From: Psettodes erumei
Taxonomy: Eukaryota > Chordata > Actinopteri > Pleuronectiformes > Psettodidae
Length of the DNA stretch: 64,000 nt
Reading direction: 5' to 3'
Assembly: GCA_016785225.1 (NCBI GenBank)
Contig: JAFBJZ010000377.1
Coordinates: 2,046,001 to 2,110,000 of the forward strand
Position 1 is the stretch's first letter, and the number at the start of each line of letters is the position of its first letter. This document shows positions 51,401-64,000 of the stretch, piece by piece. The notes beneath the pieces were generated by a model, which searched no databases, was not told where the DNA came from, and saw only the letters and a list, made by a program, of their open reading frames with translations. Position numbers and translations under genes: made by a program.

Positions 51401-54400
51401 AAACATGGTGCACTTAAATATGACAAAGTATTTAAATAAATTCAAACCCCAGTTAATGATATTTTTGTAATTATAATAATGGATTTTGTGGTGGAGCTAC
51501 TACTGTATTTTCCTTTGGTATACAAATTGTGATCTCTTTGGACCAAAGAAGCAACACAATGAATTAAAGGCCAACAAAGCACCACAAAACCCAACATCAT
51601 GAGAAGCAGTGGTGAAAACACTGTTTGTTTCATGGCTGACATGGTTGAATCCTAATAACAACCTTACTGTTGAATGTAAATGTATCATATTGTTTGCATT
51701 ACCGGTATTTACCATGAGCCCACTCTTTGTCTACCTATACGTGTCAGATGGTACTTCATGCTTCGTAGCATGCTGACATAAGAGAGGCGTCATTCAGCCT
51801 CATGGTAGCTTTCAGCTCCAGGCTAATGCATGCACACATAAATTTAGCGCCTGACTGAAAAATCAGATGAGGACTTAGGAGATTTTTTTTATATTGCAGC
51901 TTCATAGTCAGTTTAAGGCCCCCAGCAGGGATGCACCGTCATCTCGTCCTCTAATTTCCCATCTCCCCGGGGAGCTTCTCTTTACATGGATAAGTTTTAA
52001 CTGCATTTAACTGAAACCTCTAGGTTCAGATTCTTGATCTCTTATCTTTTCACAGTCTGACTCATTTCACATATATATTCTGTATGTAGCGCATAAAGGC
52101 AGAGCCTCTGCTTATTTAAATGTTGGCAGAAACGGATTAGTGTTGATACTAAATGGGTATTATATAAACTGGGCTTCAGTCCTGTCAGTTTGAAATTGCA
52201 TACCATCTGCATAGCACTTAAACATAACTCATGTTAGTGCGCTATTTAATTTTGTTAATAAGGTATGTACAGTAAACTCACCAGCTTTTTCACAAATTAG
52301 ATATTCTCTGAACCAAAGATAGAATAATGCACAGATATTATTAGCACCTTAAGTGTTAGAAAATAACACTAAACAACATAATGTTGCCAGAGCAGATGCT
52401 ATCAATATGACATTGGGTGTGATAATGGGTGCTGCGTCAGTAAAAAGCCACAGACTGTCTCTCTCATGACACTGTCTTATGCAAGAAGTGAGAGTAATTA
52501 CTGTTCACACCCTATCTAAAAACTGCAGCAATGACTTATTGTTAAAGTTGATTTAAGTAAACAATGTCATAACCATTTTTACACTTAGTTTTAAAATGCA
52601 AGAGCAAGACGTGTGAAGTTTATTTTCAATCAAAATGATCTGGATTCTGATCCGAGGTGTCATTTCCTGCTCTACACATAATATCTGACAGTATGGTCAG
52701 CAGTTACTCTTTATAGATAACTCCTGAATGCGTGGTATTTTTCATAGTTCTACAGGCATTTTGTTGTATTTCTGTGACATAATGCAAAATGCATGTCACG
52801 TGACCTGTAAATTTTGACCAAGGCCATTGTGCCAAGCCAAAAGGAATGGCACCCTGATTTGTTACTACTGGCTGCATAGGCAATTACAACTACTGTATTC
52901 ATCATGTGATGCCCACTGGCCCAGATGTGTTACTCACATCACACAATCAATGAAAAAGGAGCAGTGCAAAATTATAATAGCAATAATAAATCTCATTCCA
53001 TGTGCAGAGAGCTAACAGAAAGTCAGCAAATGCTCTCAGCCAGTTCAACTGAAGAAGCACAAATTTCAAAGGGTTATTCACAGTGTAAACCTCACAGTGG
53101 ATTATCTCTGAAGGATCTCGAGCTCAATCAGATCCTATCTATGGTTACATCATAAAGGAAGTAGCATTCTTCAAGACTCACTTTAGTGTTTGGCAATCAC
53201 CAATACATAACCTCTTTCAGGCATCAAAGACAAGGAGTTGTTAGAAGACTTTATGGATGATGATCGGGGAAACAAAGACATTTCTACATTCAACCAGTTG
53301 AGAAGCACGGTCCAAGCACATGCACCTCAAGGGTCCTACTTCCAAACAGTGCACCACACTACATGCGCTGTAGAAATAAATTTTCAACATGGGGAATTTT
53401 ACACTGCCTTGAAGTGGTGCCACACAAGTTCAACCATTCTAGTGCCTCTCATCTGCTGACTGTCCTTGTTTCAATGACCTGTAGCATATTTACTGCTGTG
53501 TGACATAACACAACACAGCAGCTTAACTTTATCAAAGATCACGCACCAGGTTTTGTGACTATGGGCAACATAAAATAAAAGTGACTTGACTTGACAGTAT
53601 AACAATTTGATTATCTACTGTATATGCTCTATGCTATCCAGTTCTGACAAACAACAACTTAATTTGACTCAAAACAGCATGTTGTATGCTTAGAAATGTC
53701 AGCAAACAACCCTCCTTATGCAGTGGGGTCCCTCCCCACTGAAGTGTAATATCCACTGATAAATGAACACGTGAAAAAGATTATCAAAGGCAGGTTGGCC
53801 TGCTGAGATTCTGGGAATGTCAGTGGAGCTGAAAAGACTGATGATTCAATCCTGAGACGAGCAGCCCTCAGTAGGAGCTGGCTGATTGGTGTCGTGGCCT
53901 GAAAACACTCCTGAGCTGCGTCAGCGTTGGGAGTCTTGATTGTAATCACCGAGGTTCTGCTTTTTGTCGGGACACATGAGAATTAACATTTAAGGTAATT
54001 CTGTGTTTGGTCCACGTGAGAGGCGGACGTGTCAGATATCAGAAGGAGACACAGCATGAAACACATGCGTGACAGGCATGTGAAAAGGCAGCTCAGTCCT
54101 CAGGTGGAAGGATAATACTATCTAGGGGAGGGATATGCATGCAGTGAAAGTCCAAAAAATAACGGCATCACTAAGCAAATGCTCCTCTGTCTGCTCAGCT
54201 GCACAAATCTGCAGAGAACTATACACTCTACACAAGGCAAAACAGTGTTTAAAGCTAAAAATAGATGTACATAATAACTGAAGTGGAAGCAATAGCCCTC
54301 CTTGGAAATTAGAAAATTGATTCAAGTCTTTTCTTCTGAGTCTTTAAGAGGTAGTTGTAACAAATATATATGAAAATAACCCTAATTAACTCAAATTGGC

Positions 54401-54794
54401 ATAAATTGTCTTACTTGGCCAACATGTGTGACGTGTCTTCCATTCTGTTAATCAAAGTGTAGTATAAGTGTACATACTTGAAAATATCCATTAGCACCTT
54501 TCAATGGTGGTCTGAATTGTGAATAAGAAGTAAAAGAGGATAAATTGCAGGCACTGCCTACAGCTCAGCACTGTGGAGTAAAATCAACTGTTAAATAAAA
54601 GCATTGGGTGAAACCATAAATACACTTTCCCACAACCACAAAATGCCCCATGTGCACAAACACATTCCACACATCCTTTTGTATTTGTGATTGTCCACTA
54701 TGCTGCCATATTGTATCCATTTACTGCAGCAAATTACAATACAATCCATTTACATATTTGTACGATATTATACGTGTGTGCATTTAAGAGTGAT

Positions 54795-54930
54795 CCTATT
54801 CAGTTTTATTTGTATAGGACCAATTCACCATACACTGTCTCAAGGCACTAAGGTTGTACCCTGACATTGTTTAGCGAGAGAAACCTGCAATAGGCAGGCA
54901 CTTAGCAACAGGGGAGAGGAAAAACTTGAA
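54795..54930 (+). repeat. Dispersed fish repeat (TTTATTTGTATAG type)
   Basis: CAGTTTTATTTGTATAGGAC, CAATTCACCATACACTGTCT, CAAGGCAC and GGGGAGAGGAAAAACTTGAA follow the order of a very common interspersed fish element. It is short and degenerate. Confidence 0.55.
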
Positions 54931-55392
54931 CACTGATCATTTGAAGCAACAGCCTTGTTTTAACTTTACACTCATTGTAAGGCTCTTTTTTTCTTCAGAA
55001 GCTTCGTCTGCCTGTCCCTAAGCAGTATCTTTATGGTGTTGTCATGCAATGTAGTGAATTTACAGTGGAGCTTTCTTCTAGAAGTACTGTCAAGGAGTTC
55101 AGTGGAGCATGGAAAGGCTGTTTCTGCTGCAGCGTGTCAAATGCGGTACAGCACAGCAGCAGAGGAACATTTAACAAGTGCTGGTGATGTACTGTGCTCG
55201 AGGCGTGATAAATGAAAATAAATTAAAATGCATGTTTATATGACATCAATTTCAAGTGTTGCTAACTGCAGAGATAAAAGGCGAGACCTGTTTGTCTTGT
55301 TGTGTCTGCAGCGAGAGCAACACAACAGCAGAAATATTTCAAGAGAGTAAGACTGAAAAATCTGTTCGTATCTCAGGGAAAAAGGGGAGACA

Positions 55393-55416
55393 GTTACACA
55401 CACACACACACACACA
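55393..55416. repeat. (CA)n microsatellite
   Basis: About eleven CA dinucleotides, uninterrupted. Confidence 0.95.
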
Positions 55417-56429
55417 TTCCCAGATGACCAATCTTACATGTTCAACAGTTTGAGAAATAACCTCTAAATGAAGACATTGGGCTGTATGTACTGTATGAAA
55501 CCTGTGGCTGACACATTATTACTGTGTGTGGGAAAAAGAGAGACTGGCAATGATCTTAATTCATGAGCTAAGAGACATTCTATTTTTAATTCACATCTAA
55601 ATGTGTATCTAATAGACAACGACATGATTGTGTTTACAGAGAACACTGGTGTGGTAATCTCTAAGAGTGTAGTTTCAGGGCTTTTCAAATACAGCAAGCT
55701 CCAAGTAGTGCTACAAATGGATTTACTTTTTCATCACCAAGCTGAGGTCAGATTTGCTGTGTATTCATGGTCCCCAGAGGATGACTTCTTATGGTTCTTA
55801 AATCTGGATTAGTCCTATTCTGGAACAGAACAGGAGATGAGTAGACTCAAAGGTGTAACTTCTATTATTTTACCTGACTGGACCAGAACCACAGAACCTC
55901 TGACTGATGAGCACATTTAAACACAAGGATCCAGGGGCTATTTAACTGTTTTACCGTTTTACTGTTTTCAGCTTAAACCCTCTGCTCAGAAAACTAGCTG
56001 GATCAAATATGGTGCAAAGTCTGCTTTCTGTCTCGATCAGGTTGAAACATTACATCATTACTGGGATGACAGATTTGCAAACAGTAAAATTAGGATGTAT
56101 AGCAAGTACTGCAGGTGAAAATAAAAAGGCATACAATAAATTCTCAGGCAAATTGATCAACATCAGAACATTTGCCACTCATTATAAACTGCTACTGGCT
56201 CTGAAACACACAGACTTAAACCTTACTAAACTCCAAACCCAGGAGGGACTAAACACAAACTTTGTGGTTTATTTATAAAAGCTGGTACAACCCAGTCTAG
56301 TTTGGAGATACTGGAGCTTACTTGTTGTTGTAGCTGCGAGAGTAACATTGACCCTCATTCACCCTACATTGAGCCCCTTCTTGCATCTTCGGTGGATCGG
56401 GTCGCTGACAGAAAGAATGAAATTGGATG

Positions 56430-56960
56430 CAAATTTAGAAATGTCTCCGTGTCTTCGAGACACATAGGCTGCTGCATTTTGAACCAGCTGCAGGCGAAAT
56501 ATGGCTCGTTGACCAATTTCTTGACACGGAGAACTGCAGTCAAGGTGAAATGAAAGAAAGGCATTAATTATAATTTTTAAGATACAGGAATGATTTTAAA
56601 TTTTGTAAGTGATCTAAGATGAAAAAATCCAGAGTGGGCAGAAGAGCTGATTTGTTTATCAGTGGTTTATCATGTTTGGTTTGCCATCAATGGAGTTAAC
56701 TTTGAGTAACAGAGGCCCAAGAGCACTGACTGTATTTACAGTGTTGCCTGCAGTTGCCTGAAATAAAAATAAACTGGGTTCCAGATCTTCTGGAGAAATC
56801 TTTTTGCCATCCAGGACTTGCCCATCCTCAGTGCAGTTCAGACAGGAGTTAACCCTGCACGGATCACAAGGTTTCAGCAGGAGGTACAGCTGGGTTGTCG
56901 TCTGTGTAACAATAACAGGAGATAATGAAATTTAGAAGGAGGCCCCTAAAGAGGCATATA
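56430..56960 (+). repeat. Degenerate dispersed repeat, same family as 14.0-14.7 kb
   Basis: GCTGCTGCATTTTGAACCAG, CTGCAGGCGAAATATGGCTC, GGTTTCAGCAGGAGGTACAG and CTGGGTTGTCGTCTGTGTAA, CAATAACAGGAGATAATG match in order the non-coding repeat whose later part is seen at 14.4 kb. No coding potential. Confidence 0.45.
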
Positions 56961-58503
56961 CTCATGCACTATAAAAGTTGACATTTTTTGATGCAGACTT
57001 GTGTAAATCTTACATTATCCTACAGCAGAAGAAGCAGGTATAGTATGAAATGAAATTCCTATATGCCATCCTATATGTCTATCCAGCTACAGCCAAGGCA
57101 AAGTCTTTAATCACAACCTTCCCCATCTCAACCTGGACAATTTTCCACTCGCCTGTCTGCAGAAACCCTTGATAAATCCGTGAGATAAAGCGTTTCTCGC
57201 CAGCGAATGTCCGGCGCCTTAAAGGACCTACAGAATGAGATTTAGACATTCAGATGGGATCTACTGTACGGTATGTTTGGGATGTACATGTGTGGTGCCG
57301 CGATAGCAAACCAGAAATGAGGAAAAGGTCATTCAGATGCAAATCCCCACCCCCGACTTCCCAGAGAGACAAGTGCTTTCAGGTGGCTGTGTCAGACTGA
57401 CAAAGCCACGTAAAACGGGATGTCGCAGTTGCTGCAACGTGCCCCGGGCCTTTGTTATGCCATGACCTTGTGTGTGCATCTCTCACCCTGTTTCGCTGCA
57501 CTAAGGGGAATGCAAAAATATGGACAAAGGATGAAACCAGACACTGAAGAAAAGGAAGCGGCAATGAGCAAAAGTCACAATACTGTGATCCAATTAAAGG
57601 AAAGAAAGTGGCAAGATGAAGAAAGAGGAAATTCAGTTATGAAGTGAAAATGTGACTTGAAAGAAGAGTCATGTATTGTAAGCAGCTTACCACAGAAAAC
57701 CAGAACATCCCTATGTAATGGTTTCAGGGGTCTTTGATCTGAGCTTGCCATCTGCACAAAATTTCCACGTCATGTTTATACACACACACGCATGGTGGAT
57801 TTTAGCTTATCCTGATGTTTTGTGAGCCTTCTACAAATGTAAAAAAAATAAATGACCTAATGTTCTAATTTGTATTTTCAGTGATCCTTTGTCCCTGAAC
57901 AACTCACCCTGAGTTCTTCTTGAGTCAAAGGTCGCCCCATGTTGGAGAATGACCGTTAACATCCTCCAGAGACGGTCGTACGTGCAGCATGCAGGCAGCA
58001 GAAATGACGCACATTAGTCTAGACCAAGAAAAAAAAAAGGAGCTGACTGAGCATCCTGATGTGCAATGCCATTACTGCATTTTCGTGTTACTATGTATTT
58101 CAGCGATATAAGATATAAGCTAAGGTTGCGCTGCAGTCAGGTCTACTGAGAGAAGACACCTACCCCCCTTGATTCTTGATGATTCTTTGCTGTGTAGCTG
58201 TGCAGTGTTGAAATGACTTCACCAGGAATCTGCAGGAACAAGTACTGTACACCAAGTACAGCAGTGCATTCACTGTACACTGCATCCAGCTGGCAGGCCG
58301 TCCATTATGAACTCACGCATTGTTCAAACAAAACAGATTTTGGTTTTAAAGCTGCACTATTTCAGATTTTCATATTAACGTCAGATCTGTATACAGCTGT
58401 TTATAATAATAACTAAATAATTGTTTTGATTTTATGGCCCAAAACTTTTCGATCTTCAGGAAAGCTGGTTTGAGCAAAACAAAACACTCCAGCAACAAGC
58501 ACT

Positions 58504-58524
58504 ACACACACACACACACACACA
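58504..58524. repeat. (CA)n microsatellite
   Basis: About ten CA dinucleotides. Confidence 0.95.
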
Positions 58525-59129
58525 GTTAAGGACTACAGTTGAGGGCAAACGTTTTGACATTTTTGACAAGCTACTTATTGGGGAGATAAAAATATCTCAT
58601 AAAACAGTATGCTAAAAGTGAAACACAGGGTCAGAGGGCATGCTGCTGGACATAAACCATTACAATTCTCCACTGATGCTGAGCACGGCATGAAGACCTG
58701 GAGTCAGAGTTGAGGCGCGTCAGAGCGAGTGTCTTGGAGCAGCATCATAAATCTACATTTCGTGCCCTCATTCAACGCAGTGCATTCTCAAAACCAGCTG
58801 AAGAAATGATCATTTACTCAGAACAAATTGCACAGGCTGTACCTTTAGCCTGAATGGCTTTAAAATAAAGTCCTTCTTCACCAGCACCAGACAGAAGTCA
58901 GATACAATAACATCAGCCAGGGGTAATCTCTCTCTGCAAGCTGCATTTCCCCTGAAGATCCCTTCTCTCCTCCAAATAGTCAATATTTTCCACTCAATAT
59001 TACCAAGAATGCCATTTTAAGAATTCAACTATGAAAAAGCCTCTGAGCTGTTGCAAGGGTGTACATTTTTTTTCCCGATGGTGCACGATGGCAAGGAAAG
59101 GAAAAAACTAAACAAAAGCAGTCCGTGAC

Positions 59130-61929
59130 AGTAAATAAAGATGATATTTATTCATTTTTGGAAAGAATCGCAGCTCATGCAAGGATACAGCTCTTGTAAA
59201 CAAAATCACTTGAAAATATGTTATAAATGTGCACAGATTTGTTTGTTTTGTTTTCTTGGTGTCAAACTCTGGAATGTACAATACATGGAAGTTAAGCTGC
59301 ATTACAGATAGTACACAAAGAGCTGTCACCAAATCCACCCCCAACCCCACCCCCCTGATCCCACTTTCCCCAACAATGTAATTATTTCATCGTCCAGCCA
59401 TATTGTTAAAGAAGTCACGCGCTAAGATGAACGTCAGGCATATCGACATACTGCACGAGTGCCATGCTCATTAAGGTCTTGATATACAGTAAGGACTTGG
59501 TCAAAGCACTCTGGAGTCCAGAATTTAGCCTCGTGGACGCCGTCGCGCTCAAATGTTCACGAGCAGGTGCCAGAAGAGTCACACACACGCACATTCGGAC
59601 AAACGGAATCGAGCCTGAGGATGATGTAAAAGTAAAGTTACACTTTTTTAAGACATTTGTGAGATATCGGTAAGGATGTTTTTAAAAAAAAAGAGCAACA
59701 ACAGTAACCAGTATTTGTGGTACACAGCAGTAGATGTGGAGTACAGAACATTTGACTTGGAAATGAAATCTGCTAAAGTCTCTCTGTGACCTGAGGTCAG
59801 AGCGGGTCGCACTTTGTACAGCGCTGCTCTCACTTCCTCAAAAACATCTCAACACTGAGATAAGCCAGTGATCAGCGCAGAACTGTACACTCTGAGGGCA
59901 ATTCACATCCTGCATTGCATTAGTTCAGCTCTGACCAGGAGCTATAATTCTGCAGCTCTGATCCTCGCCAGCAGGGAGAATCCAGAGATCCCAGTAGCAG
60001 CAGTTCTGTGCTGAGGGAAAAATGTACAGCAAGCAACCAGCCCTTTTTATTCTCTGTTTATGAGCTTCTTCTTAAAGCCCCTATGTGTGACCCGAACACT
60101 AGACTTGCGGCAGTGAAATTAAATGAGACGAAGAGCCAGCCACGCCAGCAGCTCTGTGAGACTGTACTCTGTGATCTGGACTCAATGTTAACATACTTTA
60201 AAAATATGTTTTTTTAACAGCCTGTGGGCACGTCAGCTTCTTTTCGTTGTTTTTCAATGTGTAAACTGTTCAATTCAGAGCATATCATTATCAACATTGT
60301 TTGAAAAATGTTCATTTATGTGACTTATCCACCTGATGTTCTGACTTGATGGTGGTTCAATATTGGGCTATTTCACTGGATAATTATAATCTTTTTATGG
60401 AGAATCAGGGGATCATGGAGGTCAATGAATTTCTTTACCAAAGCTCAGTGCAATTTATGGACATACTTCAGTCTGGACCAAAGTAGTGAGGCAACCAATC
60501 AGCTGACAGACCGGCTAGTAGTGACTGCTCGTCTCTTGACATGTGTTGCTAAAATAAAACATTAAAAATTCTACACAAAGGGGCTTTAACTATTTATACC
60601 TCCAACAGAGTGAGAAACAGGAGAATATGAGTTTATTTCATTCATTTTTCCACGCATTTTCCACATGCTTCCAGTTAGCTTAATGTGTGTACTTGGAATG
60701 TTGGAAGAGACGTTGACAGGAAGATGTACAATAACTACAGGGTAACCGATGACATCGCCGAGCGGCAACACAAGGCTCTGCTCGCATCCTGGCATTTGAC
60801 TGGGAATCAAAGGGATGGGAGGAAGGAGAAGAAGAGGTAGAACTGACTGTGCAAGGGATTAGAGGGAATGATGGCCAGATTAAAAACAAGAGATGACTGT
60901 AACAACCGTGCTTTTTTCATAAACTTGCACATCATCTTGTTAATGGAAGAGTGCAACAACTCTTTCCTTTCTCTTCTCTTGAGTTTGTTTGGGGGAGGGG
61001 TTTTGCAGGTGGAGGATGTCTGCATCACCTGCAGACTTCCCGGCTACAGTTCTGAGAACATTCCCAGTGGGTGAAACAGCTTGACAAAAATAGAAGAGGC
61101 CCTCTATATAATATTTGACTAACCATGTCAGTAGACTTAAAAAATATAGATATGCAATATCATGCTGCAGGTTTTCCTAGACACCGTCGTGGTACACGTA
61201 AGCTCCCATTATAAACACTTAGAATAGAATTTAGTTTTTTTTTTAAACAGGCACAGTAGTGTTCCCCTGGATAGGAATGCTAGAAAACATAAAAAAGACA
61301 AAGAAAAAAAAAGAAAGCAGAGCTCTCTCTGAAGCACCGCAGCCATAGAGTGGAGTACTGCTGACACGTGCCGCGCAAGAAAGAAAAAATCACTTGTGGC
61401 GAGGAGCCAAAGTTGTTAACTGAAATCAGACCTCTTTTAAAAATCAACTATTTTGTGCATATTAAAAAAAAATTTAGGAGAAAGAAAATTAGGCGAGGAA
61501 AACAAACGCCCCCTGCTTTATACAGAGTCAGTAGTACTGAGAGTGAGCCTCCTCTCTGAGGAGTCCGAGGAACGCCGGAGTGAAGGGGGAGAGAGAGTGG
61601 GGCGGCAGAGTTACAAGTCCGGTGCAGTAGTTTATAGTAAGGCCTCAGTTTTCATGTGTTGGCAAAATTAAAAAAAAAGAGAGAAACATATACATCTGTA
61701 ATTTAATTACATCTAGCTTGAAAAAAAAATATATATGTGCAAAATGTAAATCTTACAAATATGGAGAGAGTTTATTTTTCTAGATTGCTAAAAAAAAAAG
61801 GATTGTGCTCGATTCCCCAACCTCTCTCTGTCCCTTCAGCTGTCCGCCCGCCGCCACCCTCCTGCTCTCTGGTTGGTCGACAGGCCAGCGGCTGACCTTG
61901 AGGCTTCGCTGTGGGTCGCGGCCCGGGCT
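59130..61929 (-). other. cd2ap: Long 3'UTR of the putative cd2ap gene
   Basis: Downstream of the TGA at 61930 about 2.8 kb of non-coding, moderately GC sequence runs to a minus-strand AATAAA (TTTATT at 59147-59152 on the plus strand), with cleavage expected near 59130. T-rich and A-rich runs (61670-61800, 61230-61320) and no recognisable transposon fit a 3'UTR better than intergenic DNA. Alternative shorter 3' ends are possible. Confidence 0.5.
59147..59152 (-). terminator. Poly(A) signal AATAAA (minus strand)
   Basis: A canonical AATAAA is read on the minus strand within AATGAATAAATATC. A second T-rich/AT stretch follows. It is placed as the 3' end of the gene whose stop codon is at 61930. 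Confidence 0.45.
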
Positions 61930-61971
61930 TCACGTCGAGTGGACGGTCCGCTTTAGTTTTTCTATCTCCAT
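61930..61971 (-). CDS. cd2ap: Terminal coding exon of a CD2AP/CIN85-family adaptor
   Basis: After the acceptor GTCTTCACAG|A (61973-61972) a short frame reads M-E-I-E-K-L-K-R-T-V-H-S-T and then TGA at 61930-61932. CD2AP and its paralogue SH3KBP1 (CIN85) end in a C-terminal coiled coil; the CIN85 end, as I recall it, has the same shape (Q-M-E-V-x-x-I-K-K-A-L-Q-S). These adaptors carry SH3 domains and link receptors and nephrin to actin and endocytosis. Only the last exon lies in the window; upstream exons should be beyond 64000. In human, CD2AP lies upstream of OPN5 on the same strand, exactly the arrangement here. The match is short, so the call leans on synteny, splice site and the long 3'UTR that follows. 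Confidence 0.55.
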   Translation of the reverse strand: MEIEKLKRTVHST

Positions 61972-61973
61972 CT

Positions 61974-63177
61974 GTGAAGACACACAGCACATGTTTAGGA
62001 CGGGCAAAGGCTGGCACACAGCAATGTGGTCATGTCTTGGGTCCCCCTTGGCTCTTTGGTCACATGACATCTTAGACTTTAATGAACTTGGTTTGTTTAG
62101 TGGCGAGCCAGTAATCTCTTCAACAGAAAGGGATCACGAGGAGTTTGGCTTTTTAGGTAGACCAAGAATAGATGAGGCAACTGAGTTCAAGCATTCCACA
62201 TTATCTCTTCAGCTCTGTAGACTGAGTTAAGTGGATTCAGCTTTTAACTGACAAAGAATCCAAACAGTCTGTTTGGCTCAGTCATTAAATATCCAGACAA
62301 ACATGACTCAGTAGTCACTGAATAGAGGCTGTGACAGCACACATGTCCAAGGAGGTAAGATGCTCAGAAAACAGGCAAAAATTTATGTAAAGTGGAGAAA
62401 ATGTAGCTTTGACAAACTGGATGTAGGAGACACACAGCTGGGGAAATGCAATTCAAATAGCTCCTTTCCTAGAGCTCATAATCAAAAGAACAACAAAAAA
62501 AGACAAAGAACAGGAAAGAACAATATATTAAACGAAATATTCCCTAATCCATGAGAAAATCATGAGAAATCCAACTGCACACATTCAAGTGAACTGTTAC
62601 AGGTTGCCTATCAGCAAAAAAACTAACCATTCTTCACTCCCAGTGATGCCCACACCAATATATTGTGGATCCCCTAATTTCAGCTTTACAGAGAAAAAAA
62701 AATCTGTCAAAATCTACACCGAGCCTTGTTAGACTCTCCACCAACTGGCAATATCAACCACACAAGAGTCCAGATGCAGCCCTCAGGTTACAGTGAAGGA
62801 TGCTCGATACACTGACATGAGAGGCATGAGAGGCTCGCGACACTCTTCACTATAGTGTAGTGAAAGAAAAGGAACAAAACTGGAGATCATCCGTTCCAAT
62901 CATCTTCTCAGTCTTTGTACAGTACAGTATGTGCTGTAGGATCTCTGGCCCTCACTGCCTCCCACCTCCCATGTGCCTAAACAACACATGTACACGACTG
63001 GAGCTGAACGTTTCTTTCTTCGTTGCATCACACATTTCGCGAGACACATGCAGCCTCGCTTTAGTACTGATGTCCAGAGAGACAGAAAGTCAGACGGCAG
63101 TTTCTCCTTTACTTTTTTTTTTTATTTTACTTTTTTATCTCTTGCTGCAACTCTGTTAAAACAAATCTGTGGTTATG

Positions 63178-63214
<37 letters not shown>

Positions 63215-64000
63215 CTGAGGCTGTCTGCGGGGTCCCCACCTCCTGTGATGTGATTTATATTGGTGGCGTGCTGGGAAGGGCTGGGCCGTATCTGCTGCTG
63301 TTTCACCAGATAAATCTAATGGTCACACTCCGGATCACGTCAGAGCAAGGGGGAACTCGAATGTGTTCACTGCAGAAGGAGGCGCTGCTCGGGTGAGCGT
63401 GACGTGAGTGACGGAGGGAGCCGACCCAGCACTGTGCGAACGGGCTAAAACTGGCTGGAGCAGTTCTGTTTAAAGATGTTATTTACTGAAATAAACACAC
63501 ATCAGTGAACCATTTAAATATCTATTTTTGCACATGACGTCCATAAGGGGGCAAACCAATAGTACAAGAGACATAACTACTTACTAGTGAATCTCAAAAA
63601 TGTATTTGGTGAAAAAGCTTAATATTTACCATCAGTTATTTAAGAATTATTGATGCAGTACTTAGTGGCAAAGGAGCCCCAACCAAGTACTAAGTGTATA
63701 GATGAATATACTTTTCAGAAGTTCGACATTTCTGTGTTGTAAATCCTGTTTTGATTGATATTAGGAAATACACTGGAATAGATACAGTATTTCTGATTTT
63801 CATGAGCCACAGTATAAGCCATAATCATCAAATCATGTCTTTCAGATCTCCAAGAGCATCTTGGAACAATAGCAATAACTTGCATACAACTTTATCCCGG
63901 GGTTCGGCAAATTTGAAATGATTTAAAACCGTTTTTTTTTTTAATTGCTTGTTTAGATTCTCAGGTTAGACTCTCAGCCATCAGTTCTACGTGTTTGCTG
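61974..64000 (-). other. Probable cd2ap intron
   Basis: This follows (on the minus strand, precedes) the putative terminal exon. No further coiled-coil exon is recognised. A block at 62820-63420 has higher CpG than its flanks and a minus-strand AATAAA near 63125, so it may belong to an alternative 3' end or regulatory element. Confidence 0.35.
63182..63213. repeat. (GT)n microsatellite
   Basis: Sixteen GT dinucleotides. They generate valine/cysteine runs in two spurious plus-strand frames. Confidence 0.95.

Larger units (their letters stand above)
51401..59129. other. Intergenic between opn5 promoter and cd2ap 3' end
   Basis: Apart from the repeats listed at 54.8, 55.4, 56.4-57.0 and 58.5 kb I see no exon. 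A GC-balanced block at 57100-57480 contains CpG (GGCGCC, CGCCGG-like words) and could be regulatory. Confidence 0.45.

Noticed and set aside
46121..59129. Adhesion GPCR genes expected from human synteny
   Set aside because: No GPS/GAIN or seven-helix exon was found on either strand by reading.
63169..63396. Plus-strand frames with cysteine/valine runs
   Set aside because: They are produced by the (GT)n microsatellite.
1..64000. CRISPR arrays, prokaryotic operons, phage genes
   Set aside because: None seen; the only short-period repeats are microsatellites and the sequence is vertebrate nuclear DNA.

Overview
The window is vertebrate nuclear DNA, almost certainly from a ray-finned (teleost) fish. 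Genes are split by large introns with GT-AG borders, only a small fraction of the sequence is coding, and the repeats are the usual fish types: several decayed Tc1/mariner lineages, L2-like tails, dispersed AT-rich elements and CA/CTAT microsatellites. There are no bacterial-style genes, operons, CRISPR arrays or tRNA genes that I can support. Most open frames of 60-150 codons are chance or lie inside repeats.

The one well-supported gene is a neuropsin (opn5-type opsin) on the minus strand. I assembled six coding exons, 35945 down to 23216, all with GT/AG borders and compatible phases. They give a 354-residue protein, which I recall as the length of human OPN5. It has the retinal-binding lysine (K295), DRY, the disulfide cysteines and NPIIY. 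The last coding exon (23216-23282) is only 67 nt. A possible untranslated first exon and CpG-rich promoter lie at about 45.0-46.1 kb, which would put a roughly 9.4 kb intron in front of the coding exons.

At the right, 61930-61971 on the minus strand looks like the terminal coding exon of a CIN85/CD2AP-family adaptor. It is followed by a long 3'UTR down to a poly(A) signal near 59150. The order cd2ap then opn5 on one strand matches human 6p12, as I recall it, which supports both calls. The adhesion GPCR genes that lie between them in human are not visible here.

Region by region: 0-23 kb is a gene desert with Tc1-like remnants (0.8-1.9, 11.15-11.8, 18.4-19.0 and 21.9-22.5 kb), a terminal-inverted-repeat element (15.3-15.7 kb), a TTAA-flanked MITE (19.1-19.4 kb) and an odd LTR-like/TATA-bearing stretch (16.8-18.4 kb). 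23-36 kb is opn5. 36-59 kb is opn5 intron 1 and intergenic DNA with a Tc1 fragment (40.4-40.8 kb), a perfect 28-bp hairpin (47.8 kb) and dispersed repeats. 59-62 kb is the cd2ap 3' end, and 62-64 kb is probably cd2ap intron. I see no previously undescribed system. The points most worth following are the opn5 structure and its exon 6 donor/stop overlap, the hairpin, the TTAA MITE and the 17-18 kb element.
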